Source: Enterocloster hominis (ex Liu et al. 2021) (GTDB lineage Bacteria; Bacillota; Clostridia; Lachnospirales; Lachnospiraceae). From it: a stretch of DNA of 64,000 nt. A program made the translations under genes and the position numbers. Shown here one piece after another: positions 9,501 to 16,432 of this stretch. The notes below the pieces were generated by a model. It saw nothing but the letters and a program-made list of their open reading frames with translations. It had not been told where the DNA came from and made no database searches. Location: assembly GCA_014385265.1 (NCBI GenBank), contig JACRTJ010000018.1, positions 124,001 through 188,000 of the forward strand. The letters are read 5' to 3'. Position 1 is the stretch's first letter, and each line of letters starts with the position of its first letter.

Positions 9501-9744
9501 GTATTTTAAAAACAGAAAGGCTGGATCCGGGCCGGAAGAAGGAGATCCGGAAGCCGGACTCCAGGAGGAGCGGCGTCTGTTTTATGTGGGCATGACCAGG
9601 GCAAAGGAGGAGCTGGTCCTTCTGACCTCCGGGGAGCCGTCCGTATTCCTTTCAGAGCTGCCGGAAGAGGCTCTTTTGCGGGAGACGGTACGTGGACCGG
9701 GGGAGACAGGGATGAAGCAGCTGAGTTTGTTTGATTTTATGTAG
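6520..9744 (+). CDS. EndoQ-like PHP nuclease fused to UvrD/PcrA superfamily 1 helicase
   Basis: A 1074-residue fusion. Residues 1 to about 400 look like endonuclease Q, an enzyme that nicks DNA at deaminated bases: the PHP motif DLHIHSRYSRATS, GDFTHPAW, PAHIWTPHFSMFGA, NSDAHSP and a four-cysteine zinc module (CHICM, then CPVCKKK). From about 480 on is a UvrD/Rep-type helicase: Q-motif LNEGQRRA, Walker A GPGTGKI, Walker B LLVDEFQD, IGDPDQSIYGFRGSD, LRENYRST, MTLHGSKGLEFPAV and FYVGMTRAKEELVL. The residue after the Walker A lysine is isoleucine (codon ATC at 8041-8043) where threonine or serine is expected. The start at 6520 follows AAGGAGG; an upstream TTG at 6457 has no such site. cas3 begins eight bases after the stop, so the two are probably cotranscribed. 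A DNA repair role is inferred. Confidence 0.9.
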   Translation: MYIADLHIHSRYSRATSRELTPETLELSARRKGIRLLGTGDFTHPAWRAELEEKLVPAEDGLCRLKKEYMREPGEGEACKGTRFVVSGEISSIYKQDGRVRKVHSLILLPGLEEAKLLSKRLEAIGNIHSDGRPILGLSCRDLLEIMLETCPDGIFVPAHIWTPHFSMFGACSGFDTVEECFGDLAPHIHAVETGLSSDPPMNWRLSALDRFQLISNSDAHSPAKLGREANLLDTELSYAGLKRAVETGNGLAGTIEFFPEEGKYHFDGHRKCHICMSPLEAESHGGICPVCKKKMTMGVSHRIDQLADRPEGFLPERRKPFESLVPLPEVIAASTGRSAASKRVQEEYLDMLRVLGTEFEILREVPIEDILRHFGRLAAEGIRRLRNGEVTRLPGFDGEYGTIRLFRPDELENPDGQMTMAGIFGAGGGESWASDDRKEDRREACDTGDLELAGKIRDSSVRAGAEGMDGNILEADFLARLNEGQRRAAEHPARAVAVIAGPGTGKIGTLAARIRCLTELRRVKPSEITAVTFTNQAAGELKERLRREMPNRSAAGRIQTGTFHSICLALLKAAGKETVLADGLECQKLAEAVIEDMGLKLRSSELLRAVSEEKTKRILGAGEAEPMSEGLRKAAGAYEERMREQGLMDFDDLLTEALGLLYLASEPVRKFCRRFRYLLVDEFQDISPLQYQLILAWNREGDELFVIGDPDQSIYGFRGSDPECFARLMEDFPETEVIRLRENYRSTAWITTAACGMISKNPGEKRELLPMAGNGLPVRVLTASGRRSEGIAAAREISRMVGGIDMLDAGERARSGEEQIRSFSDIAVLCRTNRQVEEMEEFLKTEGIPYTVTGKGSFLEEENVQRALKFFRALYGNGTGDSPEEGSWDPALLEAYRPLKKKRPAALVEKWSRDMGLAGDGAVEKLSAMAVFHKTMEEFLYLLDFGEEGDLMRRGGGCCTADTVSLMTLHGSKGLEFPAVILYGVRKNSIPLEYFKNRKAGSGPEEGDPEAGLQEERRLFYVGMTRAKEELVLLTSGEPSVFLSELPEEALLRETVRGPGETGMKQLSLFDFM

Positions 9745-9752
9745 GAAGGGGA

Positions 9753-11918
9753 ATGTTTATGGAGAGATATCTGGGACATACATGTGGAGACAGGGTCCAG
9801 ACGGTAAAGGAACATCTGGAAGGGACGGCCGTGCTGTCCGGTGAATTTGCGTCCCGGTTTGGAAAACGTGATTGGGGGTATTGCTGCGGCCTTCTTCATG
9901 ATCTTGGAAAGTATTCAGCAGCATTCCAGAAAAAAATAACGGAGAACAGCGACAGGCGGGTGGATCATTCCAGCGCCGGAATGCAGGTGTGCTTTGAAAA
10001 AGGCGGTATGTATGGATTTATGGGGTATTGCATTGCCGGGCACCATGCCGGACTTCCCAATTATGGAGCACCGACGGATGATGCCGGTTCTTCCAGTCTG
10101 TGTGGGAGGAGGAAAAGGAAGCTGGAGGATTATCAGGCTTACCGGAACGAGATCAAGATTCCCGAACTGGCATCCGTTCCTTTTGACGTAAAAAAAGCCC
10201 ATGACCCGGATTTTTCCATGAGTGTGTTCATACGGATGCTCTATTCCTGCCTTGTGGATGCGGATTTTCTGGACACAGAAATGTTTATGAAGGACGGAGA
10301 GACAGGAAGGCTTCCTGGGGACTCCCTGGAATCCCTTTTGGAACGACTTGAAATGTATATTTCGGGCTGGCTGGAAAGCGATGAGGAGGAGACTGTCAAT
10401 GGGAGAAGAACGGAAATCCTGAGGCATTGTCTGGAGTCCGGCTCTATGGAAAGGGGACTGTTCCGTCTGACAGTACCGACTGGCGGAGGAAAAACGATCT
10501 CGTCGCTGGCATTCGCCCTGCGTCATGCTGTAAAGCACGGGATGGACCGGGTGATCTATGTGATCCCGTATACCAGTATCATCGAACAGAACGCCGCTGT
10601 ATTCCGGGAAATCCTGGGAGATTCAAATGTCCTGGAGCACCACAGCAATATGGACGATTTTACGGCAGAGGGACTGGAGGAAACAGAGGAATTAAAGGCC
10701 ATGCATCTGGCGGCGGAGAACTGGGATAAGCCAGTGATCGTGACGACCAATGTGCAGTTTTTTGAGTCCTTGTATGGAAGCCGGTCTTCCAGGTGCAGAA
10801 AGCTCCATAATATTGCCAACAGCGTGATCATTTTTGACGAAGCCCAGATGCTTCCGACGGATTATCTGAAGCCATGTACGGCGATGATCGAGGAGCTGAT
10901 TGCCAATTACCGGGTCAGCGCAGTTCTCTGTACAGCCACACAGCCGGCGCTGCGGCCCTTTTTTCCAAAGGAAAGGCACATCACAGAGCTTTGTCCCCGT
11001 ATGGAAGAGCAGTTCCGCTTTTTTAAACGGACGACCTTCTGTGACCTGGGAACTGTATCAAAAAGTCAGCTGGAGGAGCACCTGAGTGCGGAAAGAAAGG
11101 CGCTCTGTATCGTAAATACCAGGAGACAGGCACAGGAGCTTTATAAGGAACTGAAGAGCGAGGGCGTTTATCATCTTTCAACGTCCATGTACCCAAGCCA
11201 CCGGAGACGGGTCCTGGAGGAAATAAAAACGCGTCTGGACGATGGAAGAAAGTGTCTTGTTGTTTCCACAAGTCTGGTGGAGGCAGGAGTGGATCTGGAT
11301 TTTGATACCGTATACCGCGAGCTTGCAGGCGTGGATTCCATGATCCAGGCGGCAGGAAGGTGCAACCGGGAAGGAAAAAGAGGAGCCGGAGAAAGCAACG
11401 TTTTTACATTCTCTCTGGAGGGAGAAAAGACACCTCCCGGTCAGGCCCAGCAGACCGGTATAGCGAAAAGCCTTTTAGAGGAAGGAATGGAGTTTTCTTC
11501 CACTGGATCCGTGGAAGAATATTTCCGGCGTCTTTATCATGTGAGGGATGAGAGCCTGGATAAAAAGAAGATCCTGGAGGCGTTTAAAAATAAGAGCTAT
11601 CCGTTTGCTACGGTTGGAAAAGAGTTCCGTCTGATCGAGGAGGAATCGATTTCAGTTGTGGTAGCAAGGGAAGAAGAGGCAGAAGAACTTGTGAGGCAGA
11701 TCCATGTAAGGGGATGCACCAGGGAAGATCTGCGCAGACTCCAGCAATATTGTGTGCCTGTGCATAAGGATGTACTTGATAAGCTGTCGGGGGCAGGGAT
11801 GATCCGGCCTGTTTTAGAGGAACTGGGAAATCTCTATGAACTGACAGCGAAGGAACGATATACCGATGAGATGGGGCTGGATCTGGAGATAGAGACAGGG
11901 ATCGCCAGCTTTTTTTAG
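9753..11918 (+). CDS. cas3: Cas3 nuclease-helicase, CRISPR type I-C
   Basis: A 721-residue HD nuclease fused to a superfamily 2 helicase, recruited by Cascade to unwind and degrade target DNA. The HD domain shows LLHDLGKY, VDHSSAGMQV and AGHHAGLP. Helicase motifs are VPTGGGKTISS (Walker A), IIFDEAQML (DEAQ instead of DEAH), CTATQPAL, and QAAGRCNREG near the end of the second RecA domain. All key residues are present, so the enzyme should be active. The site GGAAGGGG follows directly on the stop codon of the EndoQ-UvrD gene. A terminator and about 300 bases separate it from the rest of the cas genes, so interference nuclease and Cascade seem to be expressed from different units. Confidence 0.95.
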   Translation: MFMERYLGHTCGDRVQTVKEHLEGTAVLSGEFASRFGKRDWGYCCGLLHDLGKYSAAFQKKITENSDRRVDHSSAGMQVCFEKGGMYGFMGYCIAGHHAGLPNYGAPTDDAGSSSLCGRRKRKLEDYQAYRNEIKIPELASVPFDVKKAHDPDFSMSVFIRMLYSCLVDADFLDTEMFMKDGETGRLPGDSLESLLERLEMYISGWLESDEEETVNGRRTEILRHCLESGSMERGLFRLTVPTGGGKTISSLAFALRHAVKHGMDRVIYVIPYTSIIEQNAAVFREILGDSNVLEHHSNMDDFTAEGLEETEELKAMHLAAENWDKPVIVTTNVQFFESLYGSRSSRCRKLHNIANSVIIFDEAQMLPTDYLKPCTAMIEELIANYRVSAVLCTATQPALRPFFPKERHITELCPRMEEQFRFFKRTTFCDLGTVSKSQLEEHLSAERKALCIVNTRRQAQELYKELKSEGVYHLSTSMYPSHRRRVLEEIKTRLDDGRKCLVVSTSLVEAGVDLDFDTVYRELAGVDSMIQAAGRCNREGKRGAGESNVFTFSLEGEKTPPGQAQQTGIAKSLLEEGMEFSSTGSVEEYFRRLYHVRDESLDKKKILEAFKNKSYPFATVGKEFRLIEEESISVVVAREEEAEELVRQIHVRGCTREDLRRLQQYCVPVHKDVLDKLSGAGMIRPVLEELGNLYELTAKERYTDEMGLDLEIETGIASFF

Positions 11919-11974
11919 GAGATTCAGAAGCGGTTAGTTTCACAGAGAACTTTGGAATGGTGAAAAAACCATTA

Positions 11975-12030
11975 AAAAAGCAGCAGCGGCAGGGGAACTC
12001 AAAAAATTCCTACTGCCGCTGCTACTTTTT
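11975..12030 (+). terminator. Rho-independent terminator after cas3
   Basis: An 11-bp perfect stem, AGCAGCGGCAG (11982-11992) with CTGCCGCTGCT (12013-12023). GGAA/TTCC pairing extends into the loop. The stem is flanked by an A-run before and ACTTTTT after, so it could work in both directions. It separates EndoQ-UvrD and cas3 from the downstream operon. Confidence 0.8.
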
Positions 12031-12164
12031 GTGTTACAACTAATATTAATATTTCAATCCCCTGGGTAAAGCCAGACAAATAAATGGTATAGTAAATCCA
12101 TCCAAATTTCAAGTGTATTTTTATGATATAAAATATTTCATTAAAATTAATGTAATTAAAAGTA

Positions 12165-12193
12165 TTGAACTTTCATGGAGCGTGTAGTATAGT
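12165..12193 (+). promoter_or_regulatory. Promoter of the DUF3990-DUF3791-cas operon
   Basis: TTGAAC (12165-12170) and TATAGT (12188-12193) have a 17-base spacer in a markedly AT-rich stretch (12030-12200). The AT-rich bases upstream could serve as an UP element. Transcription would begin near 12200 and read first into the ADP-ribosyltransferase-like gene, then into cas5c to cas2. No further promoter is evident before cas5c. Confidence 0.6.
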
Positions 12194-12218
12194 AAAAACA
12201 GAAGAAAAGGAGGCGCAT

Positions 12219-12686
12219 ATGTTATTATACCATGGCAGCAGCGAGACCGTAGAATTTCCCGAAATCAGAAAGGCCAGATTTAATAAGGACTTTTATTTTG
12301 GCTTTTACTGCACCCAGTACCGGGAGCAGGCTGTAAGGTGGGCATCCCGGTATGGGAAAACAGGTTTTATAAATACTTATGAATATACGCCGGATCCGGG
12401 ACTGAACTATCTGGTGTTTGAAGAGATGACAAAGGAATGGCTGGATTTTATCGTATCCTGCCGCAGGGGGATCTCCCACACCTATGATATTGTGGAAGGG
12501 CCCATGGCAGATGATACGATCTATAATTATATTCAGAATTTTATGGACGGAAAGATATCCAGAGCCGCATTCTGGGAGCTTGCCCGGTTTAAATACCCGA
12601 CTCATCAGATCAGTTTCCATACGGTGTCGGCGCTGGATACGCTGCAATTTATAAAAAGCGAGGAAGCATATGGCAGAGAAAAATAA
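12219..12686 (+). CDS. DUF3990 protein, ADP-ribosyltransferase-like; putative toxin
   Basis: A 155-residue protein matching the DUF3990 pattern: LLYHGSSETV at residues 2-11, DFYFGFYCT at 24-32 followed by QAVRWAS, and HQISFHTVSALDTLQFI near the C terminus. In the ADP-ribosyltransferase superfamily of the diphtheria-toxin/PARP type, the catalytic histidine and tyrosine come from such YHG and GFYxT strands, so H5 and Y30 are candidates; the third catalytic residue is not obvious to me. The ATG at 12219 follows AAAAGGAGG. It is the first gene after the promoter at 12165, and its last 17 bases overlap the partner gene, implying coupled translation. Placement in a cas operon is unusual. Toxin or phage-triggered effector function is inference; a regulatory enzyme is possible. 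Confidence 0.75.
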   Translation: MLLYHGSSETVEFPEIRKARFNKDFYFGFYCTQYREQAVRWASRYGKTGFINTYEYTPDPGLNYLVFEEMTKEWLDFIVSCRRGISHTYDIVEGPMADDTIYNYIQNFMDGKISRAAFWELARFKYPTHQISFHTVSALDTLQFIKSEEAYGREK

Positions 12687-13110
12687 TGACAGGCTTTTTT
12701 TTACATGCAGTCTGATCGAGTTTATGGGAAGAAGGTTAAAAAGAAGCAGGGAAGAGATCACCGATATTCTGGGAAAAGAGCGGCTGGAACGGATCTATGA
12801 ATACGCGGATGTATTCCACTGTGAGCCGATGGAAAAGGTATCGGAAACATTTATCGAAGAAACAGGGGCGGAAATGGGGGGATTTGATAACGTTAAGAAA
12901 TGCAGATATACGGTTCCCGATTATTGGGATATCGGAGAGGTATATGAACGGCTGATCGAGGACTGTTACAGCGACGGAGATATTTTAAAGGGGATCTGGG
13001 AGGTATATCATTCCTGGATCAATGCCAGTATATCGGATTTTAATACAGATTTCTATTACCAGCCCAGAGACTATATCGCGGCATGCTATCAGGCAGGGGA
13101 GGTTTTGTAA
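12670..13110 (+). CDS. DUF3791-like partner protein; putative antitoxin with unknown C-terminal domain
   Basis: A 146-residue acidic protein. The first about 65 residues follow the pattern of DUF3791 as I recall it (FTCSLIEFMGRRLKRSREEI, then YEYADVFHCEPMEKVSETFI), a small domain often encoded next to DUF3990 genes. Residues about 66-146 (around CRYTVPDYWDIGEVYERLI and NTDFYYQPRDYIAACYQ) match nothing I know and look like an added helical domain. The gene overlaps the DUF3990 gene by 17 bases and ends 20 bases before cas5c. Coupled order and acidity suit an antitoxin or a substrate adaptor. That role is inferred. Confidence 0.65.
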   Translation: MAEKNNDRLFFTCSLIEFMGRRLKRSREEITDILGKERLERIYEYADVFHCEPMEKVSETFIEETGAEMGGFDNVKKCRYTVPDYWDIGEVYERLIEDCYSDGDILKGIWEVYHSWINASISDFNTDFYYQPRDYIAACYQAGEVL

Positions 13111-13130
13111 AGGGCAGAAAAGGAGAAGTT

Positions 13131-13793
13131 ATGGGAATAGGTGTAAAGATCAGAGTCTGGGGAGACTATGCTCTGTTTTCCAGACCGGAATTTAAAGTGG
13201 AGCGATGTTCATACGATGTCATGACGCCTTCCGCAGCCAGAGGGATCCTAGATGCAATTTATTGGCATCCAGGGATGCGGTGGGTGATCGATAAGATCCA
13301 TGTGGTAAAGCCCATCCGTTTTACCAGTGTGCGGAGGAATGAGGTAAAAAGCAAGATCGCAGCCGGAAGTGTCCTTCAGGCATATAATGGCCTGGATAAA
13401 GCGCTTTACATTAGTACAAAAGATGAGATCGTCCAGAGAGCCTCCAGGCTGCTGTGCGATGTGGAATATGTGATAGAGGCCCACTTCGATATGACAGAAA
13501 ACGCCTCTGCTTCAGATAACCCAGGAAAATTTAAGGATATCATCATGCGGAGGCTGAGGAGGGGAGAGTGTTTCCACACACCATATTTTGGATGCAGGGA
13601 GTTTCCGGTCCGGTTTTCCATCTGCGAGGAGGAAGATATCGTAACAGCTTATGACTCAGTCGAGGAAAAGGATCTGGGCTTTATGCTGTACGATATGGAT
13701 TACACGGACAGAGAAGATCTGGTTCCTATGTTTTTCCGGGCTGTGATGAAAAGAGGTGTGATCGATCTGCGGGATTGTGAGGTGATACGATGA
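13131..13793 (+). CDS. cas5c: Cas5c (Cas5d), crRNA-processing Cascade subunit, type I-C
   Basis: A 220-residue RAMP protein. In type I-C, Cas5 replaces Cas6, cutting pre-crRNA and staying bound to the 5' handle. Seen: the N-terminal strand VKIRVWGDYALFSRPEFK, then SYDVMTPSAARGILDAIYW, typical of Cas5d, and a glycine-poor later half with FHTPYFGCREFP. The ATG at 13131 follows AAAAGGAG; the frame extends upstream to 13083 without a better start. Its stop overlaps the cas8c start as ATGA. It lies downstream of the DUF3990/DUF3791 pair in the same operon. Confidence 0.93.
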   Translation: MGIGVKIRVWGDYALFSRPEFKVERCSYDVMTPSAARGILDAIYWHPGMRWVIDKIHVVKPIRFTSVRRNEVKSKIAAGSVLQAYNGLDKALYISTKDEIVQRASRLLCDVEYVIEAHFDMTENASASDNPGKFKDIIMRRLRRGECFHTPYFGCREFPVRFSICEEEDIVTAYDSVEEKDLGFMLYDMDYTDREDLVPMFFRAVMKRGVIDLRDCEVIR

Positions 13794-15520
13794 TCCTTGA
13801 CGCTTTAGTGGGATTATATGAGAGGCTGGCAGAACGTGAAGAAGTGGCGGCGGAAGGCTGGTGTAAGGCAAAGGTCTCCTATGCAGTCAATCTGTCAGAG
13901 GAAGGCAGGATAACTGGGATCCTTCCCATGAAAACGGAAGCAGACCGCGGAAAAAAGAAGGTATGGGTTCCTGTATCTTTAATGGTTCCGGAAATGGTGA
14001 CCCGCTCTTCTGGAGTGGCAGCCAATTTTCTATGTGATAATTCAAAGTATATCCTGGGGATCGATGCGAATGGGACAAGTCCCCGGGTCCTGGAGTGCTT
14101 TCAGGCATCAAGGGAACGGCATTTGAAGCTTCTGAACGGGATCGGGGGCAGAATGGCCCATGCCATCTGTTTGTTTTTTGAGACCTGGGATCCGGAGGAG
14201 GCGGAACAGGATCCTGTAATAAGGGAAAAATGGCAGGAGGTCACAGATGGAGGGAATCTGATCTTTGTCATGGGAATGGACTATGCCCAGGAGGATCCAT
14301 GGATCAGAGAGGCCTGGGAAAAGAGCCTGGAGAGAATGGGAACGGGAACGCAGGGAGTCTGCCTGGTCACCGGGGAACGGACCGAGATCGCCAGGATCCA
14401 CCGGGGGATCAAAGGAGTGCCTGGAGCCCAGTCCAGCGGGGCAGCGCTGGTGTCCTTTAACGCCCCCTCCTTTGAATCCTATGGAAAAGAGCAGAGCTAC
14501 AATGCTCCGGTGGGAAAATATGCGGAATTCGCCTATACGACAGCCCTCAATTATCTGTTGGACCAAAGAGAACATGCGATTCGCCTTGGGGATTCCATGA
14601 TCGTGTTCTGGGCGGAGAGCGGAGAGGAGGAGTATCAGGATTCCTTTTTTATGTCAGCAGATCCGAAAATAGACAACCAGGAAGCTTTGAAGGACATATT
14701 TACAAAGCTGAAACGGGGACAGTCCATGGATCTTAACGGGGTGCAGCTGGACCTGGAACAGAGATTCTATATTCTGGGACTATCTCCCAATGCGGCGAGG
14801 CTGTCTGTCCGTTTCTTTTATGAGAACTCATTTGGGAACATCCTGACACGTCTGGCAGAGCATTATGAACGGATGGAGGTCATAAGGCCGTCGTGGGAAA
14901 AACGTGAATACCTCGGTATAAGGGATATGCTGGATCAGACGGTAAATCCAAATGCAAAGGACCGGACGCCGGTTCCCGGGATGGCATCCCTGGTGCTCCA
15001 GGCAGTCCTTTCTGGAGGACGCTATCCAGCCGGCCTCTATGAAAATGTACTGATCCGGATCCGGGCCGAGCAGGGGAACGTTACGTGGGGACGGGCTGAG
15101 ATCATTAAGGCATATTTAATACAAAATTATCATTGGAAAGAAGGGGAAAATTTTATGGCTCTGAATACAGAAAGCTGTGATACGGCTTATGTTCTTGGGA
15201 GACTGTTTGCAGTTCTGGAATCCATCCAGATGGATACAAACCCGGGGATCCGTTCAACGATCCGTGACAGGTATTTTAATTCGGCCAGTACGGCGCCAGC
15301 TTCCGTATTTCCGATTTTAAACCGGTTGAAGAACAGTCATCTGAAGAAGCTGGAGCGGGAGAAAGGGAGTTCAAAGATTTTTTACGAAAGGCTCTTAACA
15401 GAGCTTATGGGGAAGCTGGAGCATTTTCCACTGCGTCTGTCCCTGGAGGAGCAGGGAGAATTCGCATTGGGGTATTATCATCAGATGCAGAAACGGTATG
15501 AGAAGAAGGAGGAGAAATAA
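13790..15520 (+). CDS. cas8c: Cas8c (Csd1) large Cascade subunit, type I-C
   Basis: A 576-residue Csd1 protein, the PAM-reading large subunit of type I-C Cascade. Family features seen: MILDALVGLYERLAE at the start, the VPEMVTRSSGVAANFLCDN segment, ALVSFNAPSFESYGKEQS, IVFWAES, and LGLSPNAARLSVRFFYE. Length is usual for the family. It is coupled to cas5c by a four-base overlap, and its stop directly abuts the ATG of cas7c. The last 121 codons contain an internal, well-placed start that should yield the small subunit Cas11c. Confidence 0.95.
   Translation: MILDALVGLYERLAEREEVAAEGWCKAKVSYAVNLSEEGRITGILPMKTEADRGKKKVWVPVSLMVPEMVTRSSGVAANFLCDNSKYILGIDANGTSPRVLECFQASRERHLKLLNGIGGRMAHAICLFFETWDPEEAEQDPVIREKWQEVTDGGNLIFVMGMDYAQEDPWIREAWEKSLERMGTGTQGVCLVTGERTEIARIHRGIKGVPGAQSSGAALVSFNAPSFESYGKEQSYNAPVGKYAEFAYTTALNYLLDQREHAIRLGDSMIVFWAESGEEEYQDSFFMSADPKIDNQEALKDIFTKLKRGQSMDLNGVQLDLEQRFYILGLSPNAARLSVRFFYENSFGNILTRLAEHYERMEVIRPSWEKREYLGIRDMLDQTVNPNAKDRTPVPGMASLVLQAVLSGGRYPAGLYENVLIRIRAEQGNVTWGRAEIIKAYLIQNYHWKEGENFMALNTESCDTAYVLGRLFAVLESIQMDTNPGIRSTIRDRYFNSASTAPASVFPILNRLKNSHLKKLEREKGSSKIFYERLLTELMGKLEHFPLRLSLEEQGEFALGYYHQMQKRYEKKEEK
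15155..15520 (+). CDS. cas11c: Cas11c small Cascade subunit, internal in-frame translation product of cas8c
   Basis: An in-frame ATG at 15155 (codon 456 of cas8c) lies eight bases after AAGGGG (15141-15146) and would give a 121-residue, helix-rich, basic protein beginning MALNTESCDTAYVLG. Independent translation of a small subunit from the 3' end of cas8 is established for type I-C systems, so this call rests on known family behaviour plus the visible internal ribosome site. Several copies would line the Cascade belly beside Cas7. Confidence 0.7.
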   Translation: MALNTESCDTAYVLGRLFAVLESIQMDTNPGIRSTIRDRYFNSASTAPASVFPILNRLKNSHLKKLEREKGSSKIFYERLLTELMGKLEHFPLRLSLEEQGEFALGYYHQMQKRYEKKEEK

Positions 15521-16432
15521 ATGAACGAGGCGATTAAAAACAGATATGAATTTGTGATCCTGTTTGATGTGGAAAACGGAAATCCCAATGGGGATCCAGA
15601 TGCCGGAAATATGCCCAGGATCGATCCGGAAAGCGGTCTGGGACTGGTGACAGACGTATGTTTAAAACGGAAGATCCGGAATTATATAGAGACAGTAAAG
15701 GAAGATGCAGAGGGGTATAAGATCTATATTAAAGAGGATGTACCGTTAAACCGGAGCGACAGGGAAGCGTGCGAGGCTTTGGGTGTTATGGATACGGAGG
15801 ATAAAAAGCTGACTGAATCGCTGAAAAAACTGAAAAAAGGCGACCCGGATGCGGATCTGAAGCTTAAAGATTATATGTGCAGAAATTTTTATGATATACG
15901 TACATTCGGTGCAGTTATGACCACATTTGTAAAGGCGTCCTTGAATTGCGGCCAGGTTCGCGGCCCTGTCCAGATCGGGTTTGCCAGGAGTATTGATCCG
16001 ATCCTCAGTCAGGAGGTGACGATCACGCGGGTTGCGATCACGACAGAAAAGGATGCAGAGAATAAGACCACAGAAATGGGAAGAAAGAGCATCGTTCCCT
16101 ATGGCCTGTACCGGGCAGAGGGATATGTGTCTGCTAATCTGGCCCGTAAGGTGACAGGATTTACAGAGGACGATCTGGAGCTTTTGTGGGAAGCCATCCT
16201 TAATATGTTTGAACACGACCATTCTGCAGCCAGAGGAAAAATGGCAGTACGGGAGCTGATCGTATTTAAGCACAGCAAGGAACTGGGAGATTGTCCGGCA
16301 TATAAGCTGTTTGATTCAGTCAGGGTAGAAAAAAAGGAAGGCGTACTTTACCCAAGAAAATATCAGGATTATACGGTTACGATCGATGAAGCGTGCGTTC
16401 CGGATTCAGTGGAAATGAAAAGGATGGTTTAA
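15521..16432 (+). CDS. cas7c: Cas7c (Csd2) backbone Cascade subunit, type I-C
   Basis: A 303-residue Csd2/Cas7 protein that forms the helical backbone along the crRNA spacer. The N-terminal signature RYEFVILFDVENGNPNGDPD is diagnostic. Further family segments are YDIRTFGAVMTT, GPVQIGFARSIDPI and YRAEGYVSANLA. The start ATG abuts the cas8c stop with GGAGG just upstream, and its stop overlaps the cas4 start by one base (TAATG). Confidence 0.96.
   Translation: MNEAIKNRYEFVILFDVENGNPNGDPDAGNMPRIDPESGLGLVTDVCLKRKIRNYIETVKEDAEGYKIYIKEDVPLNRSDREACEALGVMDTEDKKLTESLKKLKKGDPDADLKLKDYMCRNFYDIRTFGAVMTTFVKASLNCGQVRGPVQIGFARSIDPILSQEVTITRVAITTEKDAENKTTEMGRKSIVPYGLYRAEGYVSANLARKVTGFTEDDLELLWEAILNMFEHDHSAARGKMAVRELIVFKHSKELGDCPAYKLFDSVRVEKKEGVLYPRKYQDYTVTIDEACVPDSVEMKRMV

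Noticed and set aside
12165..12218. TTG at 12165 as start of the DUF3990 gene
   Set aside because: It coincides with the -35 box of a good promoter, and the ATG at 12219 has a strong AAAAGGAGG site.
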